Assembly: GCF_000308775.1 (NCBI RefSeq)
Contig: NZ_BAGJ01000039.1
Span: 1-36,966 of the forward strand
Reading direction: 5' to 3'
Origin: Nocardia testacea NBRC 100365
Lineage (GTDB): Bacteria > Actinomycetota > Actinomycetes > Mycobacteriales > Mycobacteriaceae
Length of the DNA: 36,966 nucleotides
Part shown: in pieces, positions 24,724-35,397 of the stretch
How the letters are laid out: every line of letters begins with the position of its first letter
Numbering within the stretch: position 1 is the stretch's first letter
Position numbers and translations under genes: made by a program
The notes under the pieces: model-generated
The model's database searches: none
Told to the model about the DNA's origin: nothing
The model's input: the letters and a program-made list of their open reading frames with translations, nothing else

Positions 24724-25890
24724 ATGACCGGTTACGGTGCGGTCGTCCCGCTACGCGAGCTCCTGCTGGTGTTGCTGATCTCGACGGTGGTGACCTTTCT
24801 GGCCACCGGGGGGATCCGGACGCTGGCGATCGGGTTCGGCGCGGTGGCCATTCCGCGTGACCGCGATGTGCACGTGAAGCCGATTCCGCGCATGGGCGGG
24901 GTGGGCATGTACATCGGCGTGGTGGCGGCCGTTTTGTTCGCTCATCAGTTGCCGGCGCTGCGCCGCGGCTTCGATTACCGGCCCGATATCGCCGCTGTGC
25001 TGGTGGCGGCCACCATCATTGTCGGGGTTGGGATCGTGGACGATCGCTGGGGCCTGGACGCGCTCACCAAATTCGCGGGCCAGGTCACTGCCGCCGGGGT
25101 GATGGCGGTGATGGGCCTGGGCTGGTACCTGATCTACGACCCGTTCAACAACAGCACCGTCGTCCTCGACGGATTGCAGGGCGGCCTGGTGACGGTCGCG
25201 GTCGCGGTGACCCTGATCAACGCCATGAACTTCGTGGACGGTCTGGACGGGCTGGCCGCCGGCCTGGGCCTGATCGCCTCGTTCGCGGTGTTCGCCTTCG
25301 CGGTCGGCCTGCTCACCGAACAGGGCGGTTCGGTGGACAGCTACCCACCCGCGCTGCTGGCCGCCGCCATGGCCGGGGCCTGTCTCGGATTCCTGCCGCA
25401 CAATTTCTCGCCGGCCCGGATCTTCATGGGTGATTCGGGATCCATGCTGATCGGGCTGGTCCTGGCTGCGGTGTCGACCAGTGCCTCCGGCCGGATCCCG
25501 CTGCAGGGTTACGGCCCGCGCGATATCGTCGGCCTGCTCTCGCCACTGCTGCTGGTCGGCGCGGTGATGTTCATTCCGGTGCTGGATCTACTGCTGGCGA
25601 TCGTGCGCCGGGTGCGGGCGGGGGTCAGCTTCTCCACTCCCGACAAGATGCATCTGCACCACCGACTGCTGCAGATCGGGCATTCGCAGCGCCGGGTGGT
25701 GCTGGTGATCTATCTGTGGGTCGGCATTCTCGCGTTCGGTGCGGTCGGCACCTCGGTCATGGATCGCCGGGTTGTGGTGCTGATGATGGCCGCCGGACTC
25801 CTGTTCGCGCTGGTCGTGACCGCTGTTCCGGGGTTGTGGCGGCGGCAGGCGCGCCGGGACGCGGCGGGCTCGGTTTCCGACTCCGGGTAG
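24724..25890 (+). CDS. wecA: Decaprenyl-phosphate GlcNAc-1-phosphate transferase
   Basis: 388 residues and about 11 membrane helices; a member of the MraY/WecA family. It transfers GlcNAc-1-phosphate from UDP-GlcNAc to decaprenyl phosphate, the first step of the linker that joins arabinogalactan to peptidoglycan in Mycobacteriales. Cytosolic-loop motifs are present: VGIVDDRWGLDALTK (DDxxGLD), NAMNFVDGLDGLAAG, IFMGDSGSMLIG and the HIH-type HLHHRLLQIGHS. I used ATG 24724; a GTG at 24712 is possible. The TAG stop overlaps the -10 box of the next gene. Confidence 0.93.
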   Translation: MTGYGAVVPLRELLLVLLISTVVTFLATGGIRTLAIGFGAVAIPRDRDVHVKPIPRMGGVGMYIGVVAAVLFAHQLPALRRGFDYRPDIAAVLVAATIIVGVGIVDDRWGLDALTKFAGQVTAAGVMAVMGLGWYLIYDPFNNSTVVLDGLQGGLVTVAVAVTLINAMNFVDGLDGLAAGLGLIASFAVFAFAVGLLTEQGGSVDSYPPALLAAAMAGACLGFLPHNFSPARIFMGDSGSMLIGLVLAAVSTSASGRIPLQGYGPRDIVGLLSPLLLVGAVMFIPVLDLLLAIVRRVRAGVSFSTPDKMHLHHRLLQIGHSQRRVVLVIYLWVGILAFGAVGTSVMDRRVVVLMMAAGLLFALVVTAVPGLWRRQARRDAAGSVSDSG

Positions 25891-25901
25891 AGTTCGGGCC
25901 G
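25888..25901 (+). promoter_or_regulatory. Leaderless-type -10 box of the atpI-like gene
   Basis: TAGAGT (25888-25893) begins at the TAG stop of wecA and ends 7 bases before the GTG at 25901. No ribosome site is visible. This would give the ATP synthase cluster a promoter that starts at or beside the first codon. Confidence 0.5.
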
Positions 25902-26368
25902 TGTCCACGAGTTCTGCCGGCCCCAGCACCCCCGACAGCGCCGATGCCCCGCTCCGTGCGGCATTGCGCTACGGACTCATCGGTCTGGTCGTTTTGACGG
26001 TGCTGGCGGCGGCGATCGCGACCGCCCTGGCCGGAACCGCCGGACTGTGGGGGGCGCTGCTGGGCGCCGCGATCGGTGGCGGCTTCATCCTGACCACGGC
26101 GGTGGTCGTGCTGCTCGGCGCGAAACTCCCCCCGTCCACCGCCGGGCTGGTCATGCTGGTCAGCTGGGTCGGAAAGCTGCTGGTGGCGCTGATCGTGGTC
26201 GCCGTGCTGCAACGATTCGAGTTCTACGACCGGGTCGCGCTGTTTCTGACCGTTGTGGGCGCCCTGGTCATCGTGCTGGGGGCCGAAACTTACGGTGTAT
26301 TGCGACAGAAGGTCCCCTATGTAACCGTCCCTGACCAGGGTGGAAAAGAGGGCTCCGACCAGGACTGA
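25901..26368 (+). CDS. AtpI-like membrane protein of the ATP synthase cluster
   Basis: 155 residues with four membrane helices (~22-45, 50-75, 83-103, 110-130), matching the position and layout of the mycobacterial Rv1303 protein. AtpI-type proteins help assemble or stabilise the c-ring, though the actinobacterial versions are diverged and the role is inferred from location. The N-terminus is Ser/Pro/Asp-rich and the tail is charged. GTG 25901 lies 10 bases after wecA stops. A perfect dyad begins 7 bases after its own stop, so it may be transcribed apart from atpB. Confidence 0.8.
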   Translation: MSTSSAGPSTPDSADAPLRAALRYGLIGLVVLTVLAAAIATALAGTAGLWGALLGAAIGGGFILTTAVVVLLGAKLPPSTAGLVMLVSWVGKLLVALIVVAVLQRFEFYDRVALFLTVVGALVIVLGAETYGVLRQKVPYVTVPDQGGKEGSDQD

Positions 26369-26374
26369 CCAGGG

Positions 26375-26425
26375 TCTACGACAATTTGTCGTAGATTACA
26401 TCGCCCCCGCTACACGTTGTCGTAG
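26375..26425. promoter_or_regulatory. Perfect dyad and repeated half-site upstream of atpB (candidate BlaI-type operator)
   Basis: TCTACGACAA (26375-26384), a single T, and TTGTCGTAGA (26386-26395) form a 21-bp perfect dyad. The half-site TTGTCGTAG recurs at 26417-26425, exactly 31 bp on, with a CTAC at 26410-26413 as a weak left arm. It is AT-richer than the surroundings. BlaI (Rv1846c) is reported to bind at and repress the ATP synthase operon of M. tuberculosis; the assignment to BlaI here is inference from location and dyad type. Confidence 0.6.
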
Positions 26426-26697
26426 TTGTCTTGGTAAAGTATTGGTAAGCAAGCGACTAAGCCAGGGGTGCCGACCCGGCAAGACCAGCTACCGCTATGC
26501 TACTGCGGTGCCGTGCTCGTAAAGGGTTCGGTTCTGCATGTCGACGATGTCGCCGACACACGTACAGACGCCAGCGCGGATCGCCGCTACAGCTGCTGAC
26601 GACCTCGAGCCGACCTCAGTCGACCCACATTGATCGTCAATGTCCGATCGAACCGCGGGAGCGAAAACTTCCCGCGGCCCGAACACGGGAGAGAACG
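26396..26697 (+). other. atpB promoter region and long 5' leader
   Basis: About 300 bases without a gene. Candidate -10 boxes are TAAAGT (26435-26440, inside a TTGGTAA direct repeat at 26431 and 26442) and TATGCT (26496-26501); neither has a good -35 box. Further down, CCGCGGGA (26653-26660) and TCCCGCGG (26670-26677) form a perfect 8-bp hairpin 9 bases upstream of the atpB ribosome site, where it could modulate translation. Confidence 0.5.
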
Positions 26698-27489
26698 CTG
26701 AGCGTCACTACCTTGGCCGCGGAGTTTCACGCGCCGTCGCTAACCGACTTCTTCCCTCCGGCGGTGCTGTTCGAGGGGACCCCCTTCGAACTCGATCGGC
26801 TGATGCTGGTCCGGCTCGTGATGACCGCCGTCCTGATCGCATTCCTCTTCCTGGCGTTCCGGACCCCGCGAATCGTGCCGAAGCGCCTGCAGAACGTCGG
26901 CGAAATGGGCCTGGTCTTCGTCAAAGAGCAGATCTGTGACGAGATCCTCGGCAAGGAAAACGGCCGCAAGTTCTTCCCGCTGATCGCGACGATCTTCTTC
27001 ACCGTCCTGTTCCTGAACTTCTCGGGTGTGATCCCCGGTCTGAACATCTCGTCGAACGCGCGTATCGGCATGCCGCTGGTACTGGCCGTGGTCGCGTATA
27101 TCGCGTTCAACTACGTGGGCATCAAGAAGTACGGCTTCTTCACCTATATGCGCAGCAGCATCGTCGTTCCGAATGTTCCGCCGGCCATGCACGTCCTGCT
27201 CATTCCGATCGAGTTCATTTCGACCTTCGTGCTGCGGCCCTTCACGCTGACCGTCCGACTCATGGCCAATATGCTCGCCGGTCACATCATGTTGGTGCTG
27301 TTCTTCAGCGCGACCCAGTTCTTCCTCTTCGACGCGGACGCCTGGATGAAGGTGTTCTCGCCCTTCTCGTTGCTGGGCGGGCTCGCATTCACGCTGTTCG
27401 AACTGCTGGTCATTTTCCTGCAGGCCTATGTGTTCGCGTTGCTGACCGCCGTGTACATCAGCCTTGCCCAGCACGCCGACGAGCACTGA
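26698..27489 (+). CDS. atpB: ATP synthase Fo subunit a, probably CTG start
   Basis: About 263 residues. The proton half-channels are formed by membrane helices including 'STFVLRPFTLTVRLMANMLAGH', which carries the essential Arg next to the c-ring. 'NFSGVIPGLNISSNARIGMPL' and 'LFELLVIFLQAYVFALLTAVYIS' are typical. No ATG or GTG is in frame near the expected N-terminus. GGGAGAG (26687-26693) sits 4 bases before CTG 26698, which gives the family-like 'SVTTLAAEFHAPS' start. TTG 26713 is possible but too far from that site, and the in-frame ATG at 26497 would add 67 Arg-rich residues. I infer CTG initiation. Confidence 0.93.
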   Translation: MSVTTLAAEFHAPSLTDFFPPAVLFEGTPFELDRLMLVRLVMTAVLIAFLFLAFRTPRIVPKRLQNVGEMGLVFVKEQICDEILGKENGRKFFPLIATIFFTVLFLNFSGVIPGLNISSNARIGMPLVLAVVAYIAFNYVGIKKYGFFTYMRSSIVVPNVPPAMHVLLIPIEFISTFVLRPFTLTVRLMANMLAGHIMLVLFFSATQFFLFDADAWMKVFSPFSLLGGLAFTLFELLVIFLQAYVFALLTAVYISLAQHADEH

Positions 27490-27512
27490 CCGACGACCGG
27501 AACAACCGATAA

Positions 27513-27818
<306 letters not shown>

Positions 27819-27823
27819 TTCCG

Positions 27824-28384
27824 ATGAACGAGTTCATTCTGCTCGCAGCGGAAGAGGGAGAGGATGTGAATCCTCTCATCCCCGCGACGTACGACATCGT
27901 CTGGTCGGCGGTCTGCGTGGCGATTATCGCCTTCGTGGTCTACAAATACGCCGTTCCGCGCCTGATGAAGGTGCTGGACGAGCGCGCCGACAAGATCGAG
28001 GGTGGCATCGATCGGGCCGAGGCCGCGCAGGCCGAAGCCCAGGAGACGCTGCAGCAGTACCAGAAGCAGCTGGCCGACGCCCGTTTGGAAGCCGCGAAGA
28101 TCCGCGAAGACGCCCGCACCCAGGGACAGCAGATCCTCGCCCAGATGAAGGCCGACGCCCAGGCCGAGAGCGACCGTATCGTCGCGGCCGGGCACACCCA
28201 GCTGGAAGCCCAGCGCCAGCAGATCCTGACCGAGCTGCGGGCCGAGGTCGGCCGCACCGCGGTGGACCTGGCCGAGAAGATCATCGGGCAGTCGGTATCG
28301 GACGAGGCCAAACAGGCCGCGACGATCGAGCGATTCCTCGACGAGATCGACCGTTCGGACGCCGGTATCGGGGTCGGAAGGTAA
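27824..28384 (+). CDS. atpF: ATP synthase Fo subunit b
   Basis: 186 residues. One membrane helix ([22 protein letters not shown], ~22-43) is followed by a long Ala/Glu/Gln-rich helix that forms the peripheral stalk and meets delta at its C-terminus. ATG 27824 lies 5 bases after atpE stops. An alternative GTG at 27866 has a strong GGGAGAGG site, which would remove 14 residues before the membrane helix; I kept the ATG. Unlike mycobacteria, only one b-type helix is encoded, since atpH carries none. Confidence 0.94.
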   Translation: MNEFILLAAEEGEDVNPLIPATYDIVWSAVCVAIIAFVVYKYAVPRLMKVLDERADKIEGGIDRAEAAQAEAQETLQQYQKQLADARLEAAKIREDARTQGQQILAQMKADAQAESDRIVAAGHTQLEAQRQQILTELRAEVGRTAVDLAEKIIGQSVSDEAKQAATIERFLDEIDRSDAGIGVGR

Positions 28385-28403
28385 CGACGGAGGAGTGAGA
28401 ACC

Positions 28404-29213
28404 ATGTACGCAGCGAGCCGTGAGGCCAGCTCCCGGTCCAAGGAGGCGCTTCGGGCCGCGCTGACCGGAAGCAACGGTGTTGCGGCCACGACGGGGTCCG
28501 AACTGTTCGCCGTTGTCGACGTACTGGACGACCAGCGTCCGCTGCGTGTGGCGCTCGCGGACGTATCGGTGCCCGGTTCGGCCCGCGCCGAACTGAGCGA
28601 GCGGGTCTTCGGGAGCCAGGTCAGCGCTGCCACTCAGGCGGTGCTGACCACTGCGGTCGCCCAGGACTGGTCGCGTGCCCGCGACCTGGTCGACACCCTG
28701 GTGTTGCTCGGGCAGCTGGCATACCTGGAATCGGCCTCCGAACAGGGCCGGCTGACCGCCGTCGAGGACGAACTGTTCCGCTTCGGCCGGATCATCGCCG
28801 ACAATCCGGAACTGGAACAGGCCCTGTCCGACCGCGCCGCCTCCGCGGCGGCCAAACGGGAACTGCTCGAGCGGCTGCTGTCCGGTAAGGCCGAGACCAT
28901 CACCCGGGCTCTCGCCGAACAGGTGGTGACCAGGCAGCGTGCCGGGATCGGTGTGGCCTTCGACGAACTGTCCGACCTGGCCGCGGCCCGGCGCGAACAG
29001 ATCGTCGCGCACGTCCGGTCGGCGATCGAGCTGACCGACTCCCAGCGTGAACGGCTGGGCGGCGCCCTGGCGCGTATCTACAACAAGGCTGTCACCGTGC
29101 ATGTCGAGGTCGATCCCGAATTGTTGAGCGGGCTCGTCGTGCGCATCGGCGACGATGTGATCGACGGCAGCGCGATCGGCCGACTGGACCGGCTGCGTCG
29201 CTCGCTGACCTAG
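28404..29213 (+). CDS. atpH: ATP synthase F1 subunit delta (unfused)
   Basis: 269 residues, an OSCP-type stalk protein that links alpha/beta to the b subunit. The N-terminal six-helix domain includes '[15 protein letters not shown]', and the C-terminal part ends with [32 protein letters not shown], the typical OSCP strand. ATG 28404 has GGAGGAG 8 bases upstream, better than the GTG at 28395. It is somewhat longer than the ~180-residue E. coli delta but lacks the b-like membrane region of the ~445-residue mycobacterial fusion. Confidence 0.95.
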   Translation: MYAASREASSRSKEALRAALTGSNGVAATTGSELFAVVDVLDDQRPLRVALADVSVPGSARAELSERVFGSQVSAATQAVLTTAVAQDWSRARDLVDTLVLLGQLAYLESASEQGRLTAVEDELFRFGRIIADNPELEQALSDRAASAAAKRELLERLLSGKAETITRALAEQVVTRQRAGIGVAFDELSDLAAARREQIVAHVRSAIELTDSQRERLGGALARIYNKAVTVHVEVDPELLSGLVVRIGDDVIDGSAIGRLDRLRRSLT

Positions 29214-29220
29214 CGGCGGG

Positions 29221-29241
29221 GCGCCGGGCACGGTCCGGCGC
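29221..29241 (+). other. Hairpin in the atpH-atpA gap
   Basis: GCGCCGG (29221-29227), 7-base loop, CCGGCGC (29235-29241): a perfect stem just after the atpH stop. The position within the operon suggests an mRNA-stability or partial attenuation element, not full termination, because atpA follows within 55 bases. Confidence 0.4.
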
Positions 29242-29295
29242 GAACCGCTCAACACCCCCCGACATTCCAGACCAGAGACCGAGAGCAGGAAGAAC

Positions 29296-30933
29296 ATGGC
29301 GGAGCTGACGATCTCCTCCGACGAGATCCGTAGCGCGATCGAAAGCTACACCCAGAGCTACACCCCGGAAACCTCCATCGAGGAAGTCGGTGTCGTCACC
29401 GACACCAGTGACGGCATCGCGCACGTCAGCGGCTTGCCTTCGGCCATGGCCAACGAGCTGCTCGAATTCCCGGGCGGTGTGCTCGGCGTCGCGCTGAACC
29501 TCGAGGACCGTGAAATCGGTGCCGTCATCCTCGGCGAGTTCGCCGAGATCGAAGAGGGCCAGCAGGTACGCCGCACCGGCGATGTGCTCTCGGTCCCGGT
29601 CGGCGACAATTTCCTCGGGCGGGTGGTGAACCCGCTCGGCCAGCCGATCGACGGTCTGGGCGAGATCGAATCCGACGACCGACGCGTCCTGGAACTGCAG
29701 GCCGCGACCGTGCTGGAGCGGCAGCCGGTCGAGGAGCCGATGGCGACCGGCATCACCGCCATCGATGCGCTCACCGCGATCGGCCGGGGTCAGCGTCAGC
29801 TGGTCATCGGCGACCGCAAGACCGGTAAGACCGCGGTCTGCATCGACACGATCCTGAACCAGAAGGCCAACTGGGAGTCGGGCGATCCGGCCAAGCAGGT
29901 GCGCTGCATCTACGTGGCGATCGGTCAGAAGGGCTCCACCATCGCGGGCGTCAAATCCGCCCTCGAGGAGCACGGCGCGCTGGAGTACACCACCATCGTC
30001 GCTGCCCCGGCCTCCGATTCCGCCGGCTTCAAATGGCTGGCCCCCTACACCGGTTCGGCTCTCGGCCAGCACTGGATGTACCAGGGCAAGCACGTCCTGA
30101 TCGTGTTCGACGATCTGACCAAGCAGGCCGAGGCCTACCGCGCCATCTCGCTGCTGCTGCGCCGCCCGCCGGGCCGTGAGGCCTACCCGGGTGACGTCTT
30201 CTACCTGCACTCGCGTCTGCTGGAGCGTTGCGCCAAGCTCTCCGACGAGATGGGCGGCGGTTCGATGACCGGTCTGCCGATCATCGAGACCAAGGCCAAC
30301 GACATCTCGGCCTTCATCCCGACCAACGTCATCTCCATCACCGACGGTCAGGTCTTCCTGGAGTCCGACCTGTTCAACAAGGGTGTCCGCCCGGCGATCA
30401 ACGTCGGTACCTCGGTCTCCCGTGTCGGTGGCGCCGCGCAGACCAAGGGGATGAAGAAGGTCGCCGGTTCGCTGCGTCTGGAAATGGCCCAGTACCGCGA
30501 GCTGGAGGCGTTCTCCGCCTTCGCCTCCGATCTGGATGCCGCCTCGCTGGCCCAGCTCGAGCGTGGTGCCCGCTGGGTCGAGCTGCTGAAGCAGGACCAG
30601 TACTCGCCGATCGCGGTCGAGGATCAGATCGTCTCGATCTACCTGGTCGACGCGGGCTACTACGACTCGGTGCCGGTGGCCGATATCCGCCGGTTCAATG
30701 TCGAGCTGCTCGAGGATCTGCACGCCAATGCCGCGGATGCCTTCGCGAGCATCGCCGGTGGCAAGGTGCTGCAGGACGAGGCGGCCGAGCAGATCAAGGC
30801 GGCCACCGACAAGTTCAAGCAGGGCTTCCTGGCGTCCGACGGCAGCCGCGTGGTGAACGAGGGCGAAGCCGGCGAACTGGCCCACGAAGAGGTCGAATCG
30901 CTGTCGGTCACCCGTAAGCACGTCGAGAAGTAG
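29296..30933 (+). CDS. atpA: ATP synthase F1 subunit alpha
   Basis: 545 residues, the nucleotide-binding but non-catalytic F1 subunit. An N-terminal beta-barrel (~25-95) is followed by the nucleotide domain, with Walker [14 protein letters not shown], and '[22 protein letters not shown]' and '[21 protein letters not shown]'. The C-terminal helical domain ends in a charged tail ([16 protein letters not shown]), longer than in E. coli; a C-terminal extension of alpha is known in mycobacteria to restrain ATP hydrolysis. ATG 29296 has an AGCAGGAAG site about 7 bases upstream. Confidence 0.97.
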   Translation: MAELTISSDEIRSAIESYTQSYTPETSIEEVGVVTDTSDGIAHVSGLPSAMANELLEFPGGVLGVALNLEDREIGAVILGEFAEIEEGQQVRRTGDVLSVPVGDNFLGRVVNPLGQPIDGLGEIESDDRRVLELQAATVLERQPVEEPMATGITAIDALTAIGRGQRQLVIGDRKTGKTAVCIDTILNQKANWESGDPAKQVRCIYVAIGQKGSTIAGVKSALEEHGALEYTTIVAAPASDSAGFKWLAPYTGSALGQHWMYQGKHVLIVFDDLTKQAEAYRAISLLLRRPPGREAYPGDVFYLHSRLLERCAKLSDEMGGGSMTGLPIIETKANDISAFIPTNVISITDGQVFLESDLFNKGVRPAINVGTSVSRVGGAAQTKGMKKVAGSLRLEMAQYRELEAFSAFASDLDAASLAQLERGARWVELLKQDQYSPIAVEDQIVSIYLVDAGYYDSVPVADIRRFNVELLEDLHANAADAFASIAGGKVLQDEAAEQIKAATDKFKQGFLASDGSRVVNEGEAGELAHEEVESLSVTRKHVEK

Positions 30934-30994
30934 ACCGGGCGAACCATGCGCTGTTTTCCTGTAACGCCGCGAACGAAGGGAGTGTGAACCGCCG

Positions 30995-33437
<2,443 letters not shown>

Positions 33438-33443
33438 TCCTTC

Positions 33444-33824
33444 ATGGCGGATATGTCAGTTGATCTCGTCGCCGTCGAGCGGCGGCTCTGGTCGGGCCGG
33501 GCGACTTTCGTCAGCGCCCAGACCACCGAGGGACAGATCGGCATCATGCCCGGTCACGAGCCGCTCCTCGGCCAGCTGGTCGAGGGCGGCACAGTGACCA
33601 TCGTCGATACCGAGGGCACTCGCATCGTGGCCGCGGTCCACGGCGGCTTCTTCTCGGTCACCGCCGATACGGTGCGGGTCTTGGCGGAGTCCGCCGAGTT
33701 CTCCACCGAGGTCGATGTGGCGGCCGCACGTCAGGTGCTGTCCGACGGCTCGGCGTCCGCGGAGGCCCAGCTGGCCGCCCAGGGCCGGGTGCGCGCGGTG
33801 GAACAGGCCGGCGCGAACTCCTGA
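33444..33824 (+). CDS. atpC: ATP synthase F1 subunit epsilon
   Basis: 126 residues, the regulatory central-stalk subunit. The N-terminal beta-sandwich shows [35 protein letters not shown]; the C-terminal helices (~90-120, [33 protein letters not shown]) are somewhat short, as in mycobacteria, which limits inhibition by an extended conformation. It starts 6 bases after atpD and is the last gene of the operon; a strong terminator follows within 35 bases. Confidence 0.96.
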   Translation: MADMSVDLVAVERRLWSGRATFVSAQTTEGQIGIMPGHEPLLGQLVEGGTVTIVDTEGTRIVAAVHGGFFSVTADTVRVLAESAEFSTEVDVAAARQVLSDGSASAEAQLAAQGRVRAVEQAGANS

Positions 33825-33857
33825 TCCTCGGCGCGCGGCGCACAACAGAATGATCTC

Positions 33858-33901
33858 GGCTCCGGCCGGCGGCGAATCCTCGTCGCCGGCCGGAGCCGTT
33901 T
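33858..33901 (+). terminator. Terminator of the ATP synthase operon
   Basis: GGCTCCGGCCGGCG (33858-33871) pairs perfectly with CGCCGGCCGGAGCC (33884-33897) across a 12-base loop, followed by GTTTC. It begins 34 bases after the atpC stop. Confidence 0.88.
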
Positions 33902-34076
33902 CGCGGGCGCACCGGTTCACACCGGCGTTGCCCTCGGGCGCCTCCGGGATCGATGACGTCGCATTATCCGAGACATCCCCGTGCCATTTGTAAACTGGTT
34001 CATGGTTGAATGGCCGCGGGTGCATCTGCCGGTCCGATCCGGCGATCGCCTCGGATGAGCGAAGGGATGTGCAGCA

Positions 34077-34511
34077 TTGCAGACCGGGATGGTGTTCCTG
34101 ATCATTCTGGTGCTCATGCTGGTCGCATTGGCTCTGGTTTCCACTTATCGCCTGGTCATGTTGCGACGTGGCGGCACCGCGGCCATCCTGCGCGTACTCC
34201 CGGCTCGTGGCGGGGAACGCTGGCGGCACGGCGTCATCCGCTACGACGAGGATCACCTCGTCTTCTTCAAACTCACCAGCCTCAAGCTCGGTGCCGACTC
34301 GGTGATCCATCGGCGCGGTATCGAGATCGGTGAGCGACGCGGCCCGCAGGGTGACGAGTACGACATCATGACCGAGGGGATCGCGGTGATCGGAGTCTCC
34401 GATCGCCACGGCGAATACGAGCTCGCGCTGGATCGCGCGGCGCTGACGGCGTTCCTGTCCTGGGTCGAGTCCCGGCCTTCGGAGCGCGCCCGCCGGCTGC
34501 GCGGTCACTGA
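34077..34511 (+). CDS. DUF2550 membrane-anchored protein
   Basis: 144 residues. One N-terminal helix (MVFLIILVLMLVALALVSTYRL) is followed by a cytosolic PH-like domain with 'GGERWRHGVIRYDEDHLVFFKLTSLKLGADSVIHRRGIEI', 'RRGPQGDEYDIMTEGIAVI' and 'ALDRAALTAFLSWVESRPSERARRLR'. It matches mycobacterial Rv1312, which also follows atpC. TTG 34077 has AAGGGA 9 bases upstream; ATG 34089 would be 21 bases from it, so I used the TTG. The function is unknown; conserved linkage to the ATP synthase operon is suggestive only, because a terminator separates them here. Confidence 0.85.
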   Translation: MQTGMVFLIILVLMLVALALVSTYRLVMLRRGGTAAILRVLPARGGERWRHGVIRYDEDHLVFFKLTSLKLGADSVIHRRGIEIGERRGPQGDEYDIMTEGIAVIGVSDRHGEYELALDRAALTAFLSWVESRPSERARRLRGH

Positions 34512-34533
34512 GCCCGGTCGGCGGTCGGGCGGT

Positions 34534-34549
34534 CCGGTGTTCTCACCGG
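34534..34549 (+). terminator. Weak hairpin after the DUF2550 gene
   Basis: CCGGTG (34534-34539), TTCT, CACCGG (34544-34549), 22 bases after the stop. A short stem with no T-run; it may separate DUF2550 from the next gene. Confidence 0.35.
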
Positions 34550-34606
34550 GGGCGGATCGGCGCAAATGCGAATACGCCGCAACCCCCTCGCCGGCCGGGC
34601 GGACGT

Positions 34607-34620
34607 TAGGGTGGGTCCTG
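34607..34620 (+). promoter_or_regulatory. Leaderless-type -10 box of the cobalamin adenosyltransferase gene
   Basis: TAGGGT (34607-34612) ends 7 bases before the GTG at 34620, with no ribosome site between. Same arrangement as argS, sua5 and the atpI-like gene. Confidence 0.5.
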
Positions 34621-35243
34621 TGAGCGTGCACCTGACGCGGATCTACACCCGCACCGGCGACGACGGGACCACCGGTCTCAGCGATTTCTCCCGGGTGCCG
34701 AAAACCGATCCGCGGCTGATCGCCTACGCGGACTGCGACGAGGCCAATGCCGCTCTCGGAGTCGCCATCGCGCTGGGCGGCCCGGATCCGGAACTGACGG
34801 CGGTCCTGCGCGGCATCCAGAACGACCTCTTCGACGCCGGCGCGGATCTGTCCACTCCGGTGGTGGAGAACCCGAAGTATCCGCCGCTGCGGATCACCGC
34901 GAGCTATATCGAACGCCTGGAACAGTGGTGCGACCGGTTCAATGCCGAGCTGGCACCGCTCGACTCGTTCATCCTGCCCGGCGGGACCCCGCTCGCCGCG
35001 CTGCTGCACACCGCCCGCACGGTCGTCCGGCGCGCCGAACGTTCGGCATGGGCTGCTGTGGAAACACACCCCGGCGATACCAGCGTCCTGCCGGCCAAAT
35101 ATCTCAACCGGCTGTCCGATCTGCTGTTCATCCTCAGTCGCTACACGAATCCCGATGGTGATGTGCTCTGGCAGCCCGGCGGCGGCCGGACGGAGGCGGT
35201 TACTTCGGACGAACCGGGCGCGGGTTCTGCGGCCGAAAGCTGA
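34620..35243 (+). CDS. ATP:cob(I)alamin adenosyltransferase (PduO type)
   Basis: 207 residues; it transfers the adenosyl group of ATP to cob(I)alamin to give adenosylcobalamin. N-terminal IYTRTGDDGTTGLSD is the ATP-binding signature; 'YADCDEANAALGVA', 'IQNDLFDAGADLSTP', 'FILPGGTPLAALLHTARTVVRRAER' and 'YLNRLSDLLFILSRY' are typical for the PduO family and close to Rv1314c. GTG 34620 gives a start (SVHLTRIYTRTGDD) aligned with the family; a GTG at 34626 is possible. Here it reads in the same direction as murA, unlike in M. tuberculosis. Adenosylcobalamin serves enzymes such as methylmalonyl-CoA mutase. Confidence 0.94.
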   Translation: MSVHLTRIYTRTGDDGTTGLSDFSRVPKTDPRLIAYADCDEANAALGVAIALGGPDPELTAVLRGIQNDLFDAGADLSTPVVENPKYPPLRITASYIERLEQWCDRFNAELAPLDSFILPGGTPLAALLHTARTVVRRAERSAWAAVETHPGDTSVLPAKYLNRLSDLLFILSRYTNPDGDVLWQPGGGRTEAVTSDEPGAGSAAES

Positions 35244-35397
35244 CGGATTCCGTCCGAACGGTGGAAACTGCTCCTGGCGATCGGGTGGACGAGCCGCCGC
35301 GCGCAGGAGCTCGGCGTTGGCTCGACCGGCAGCGTGATGCGATCGTGGGCGCTCTATCCTTGCACTCACTGGTGCGCCGAATACTCGGAGAGGCGGC

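Noticed and set aside
35242..35254. Small dyad GACGGA-T-TCCGTC at the stop of the PduO gene
   Set aside because: Six-base arms around one base, overlapping a stop codon; likely by chance.
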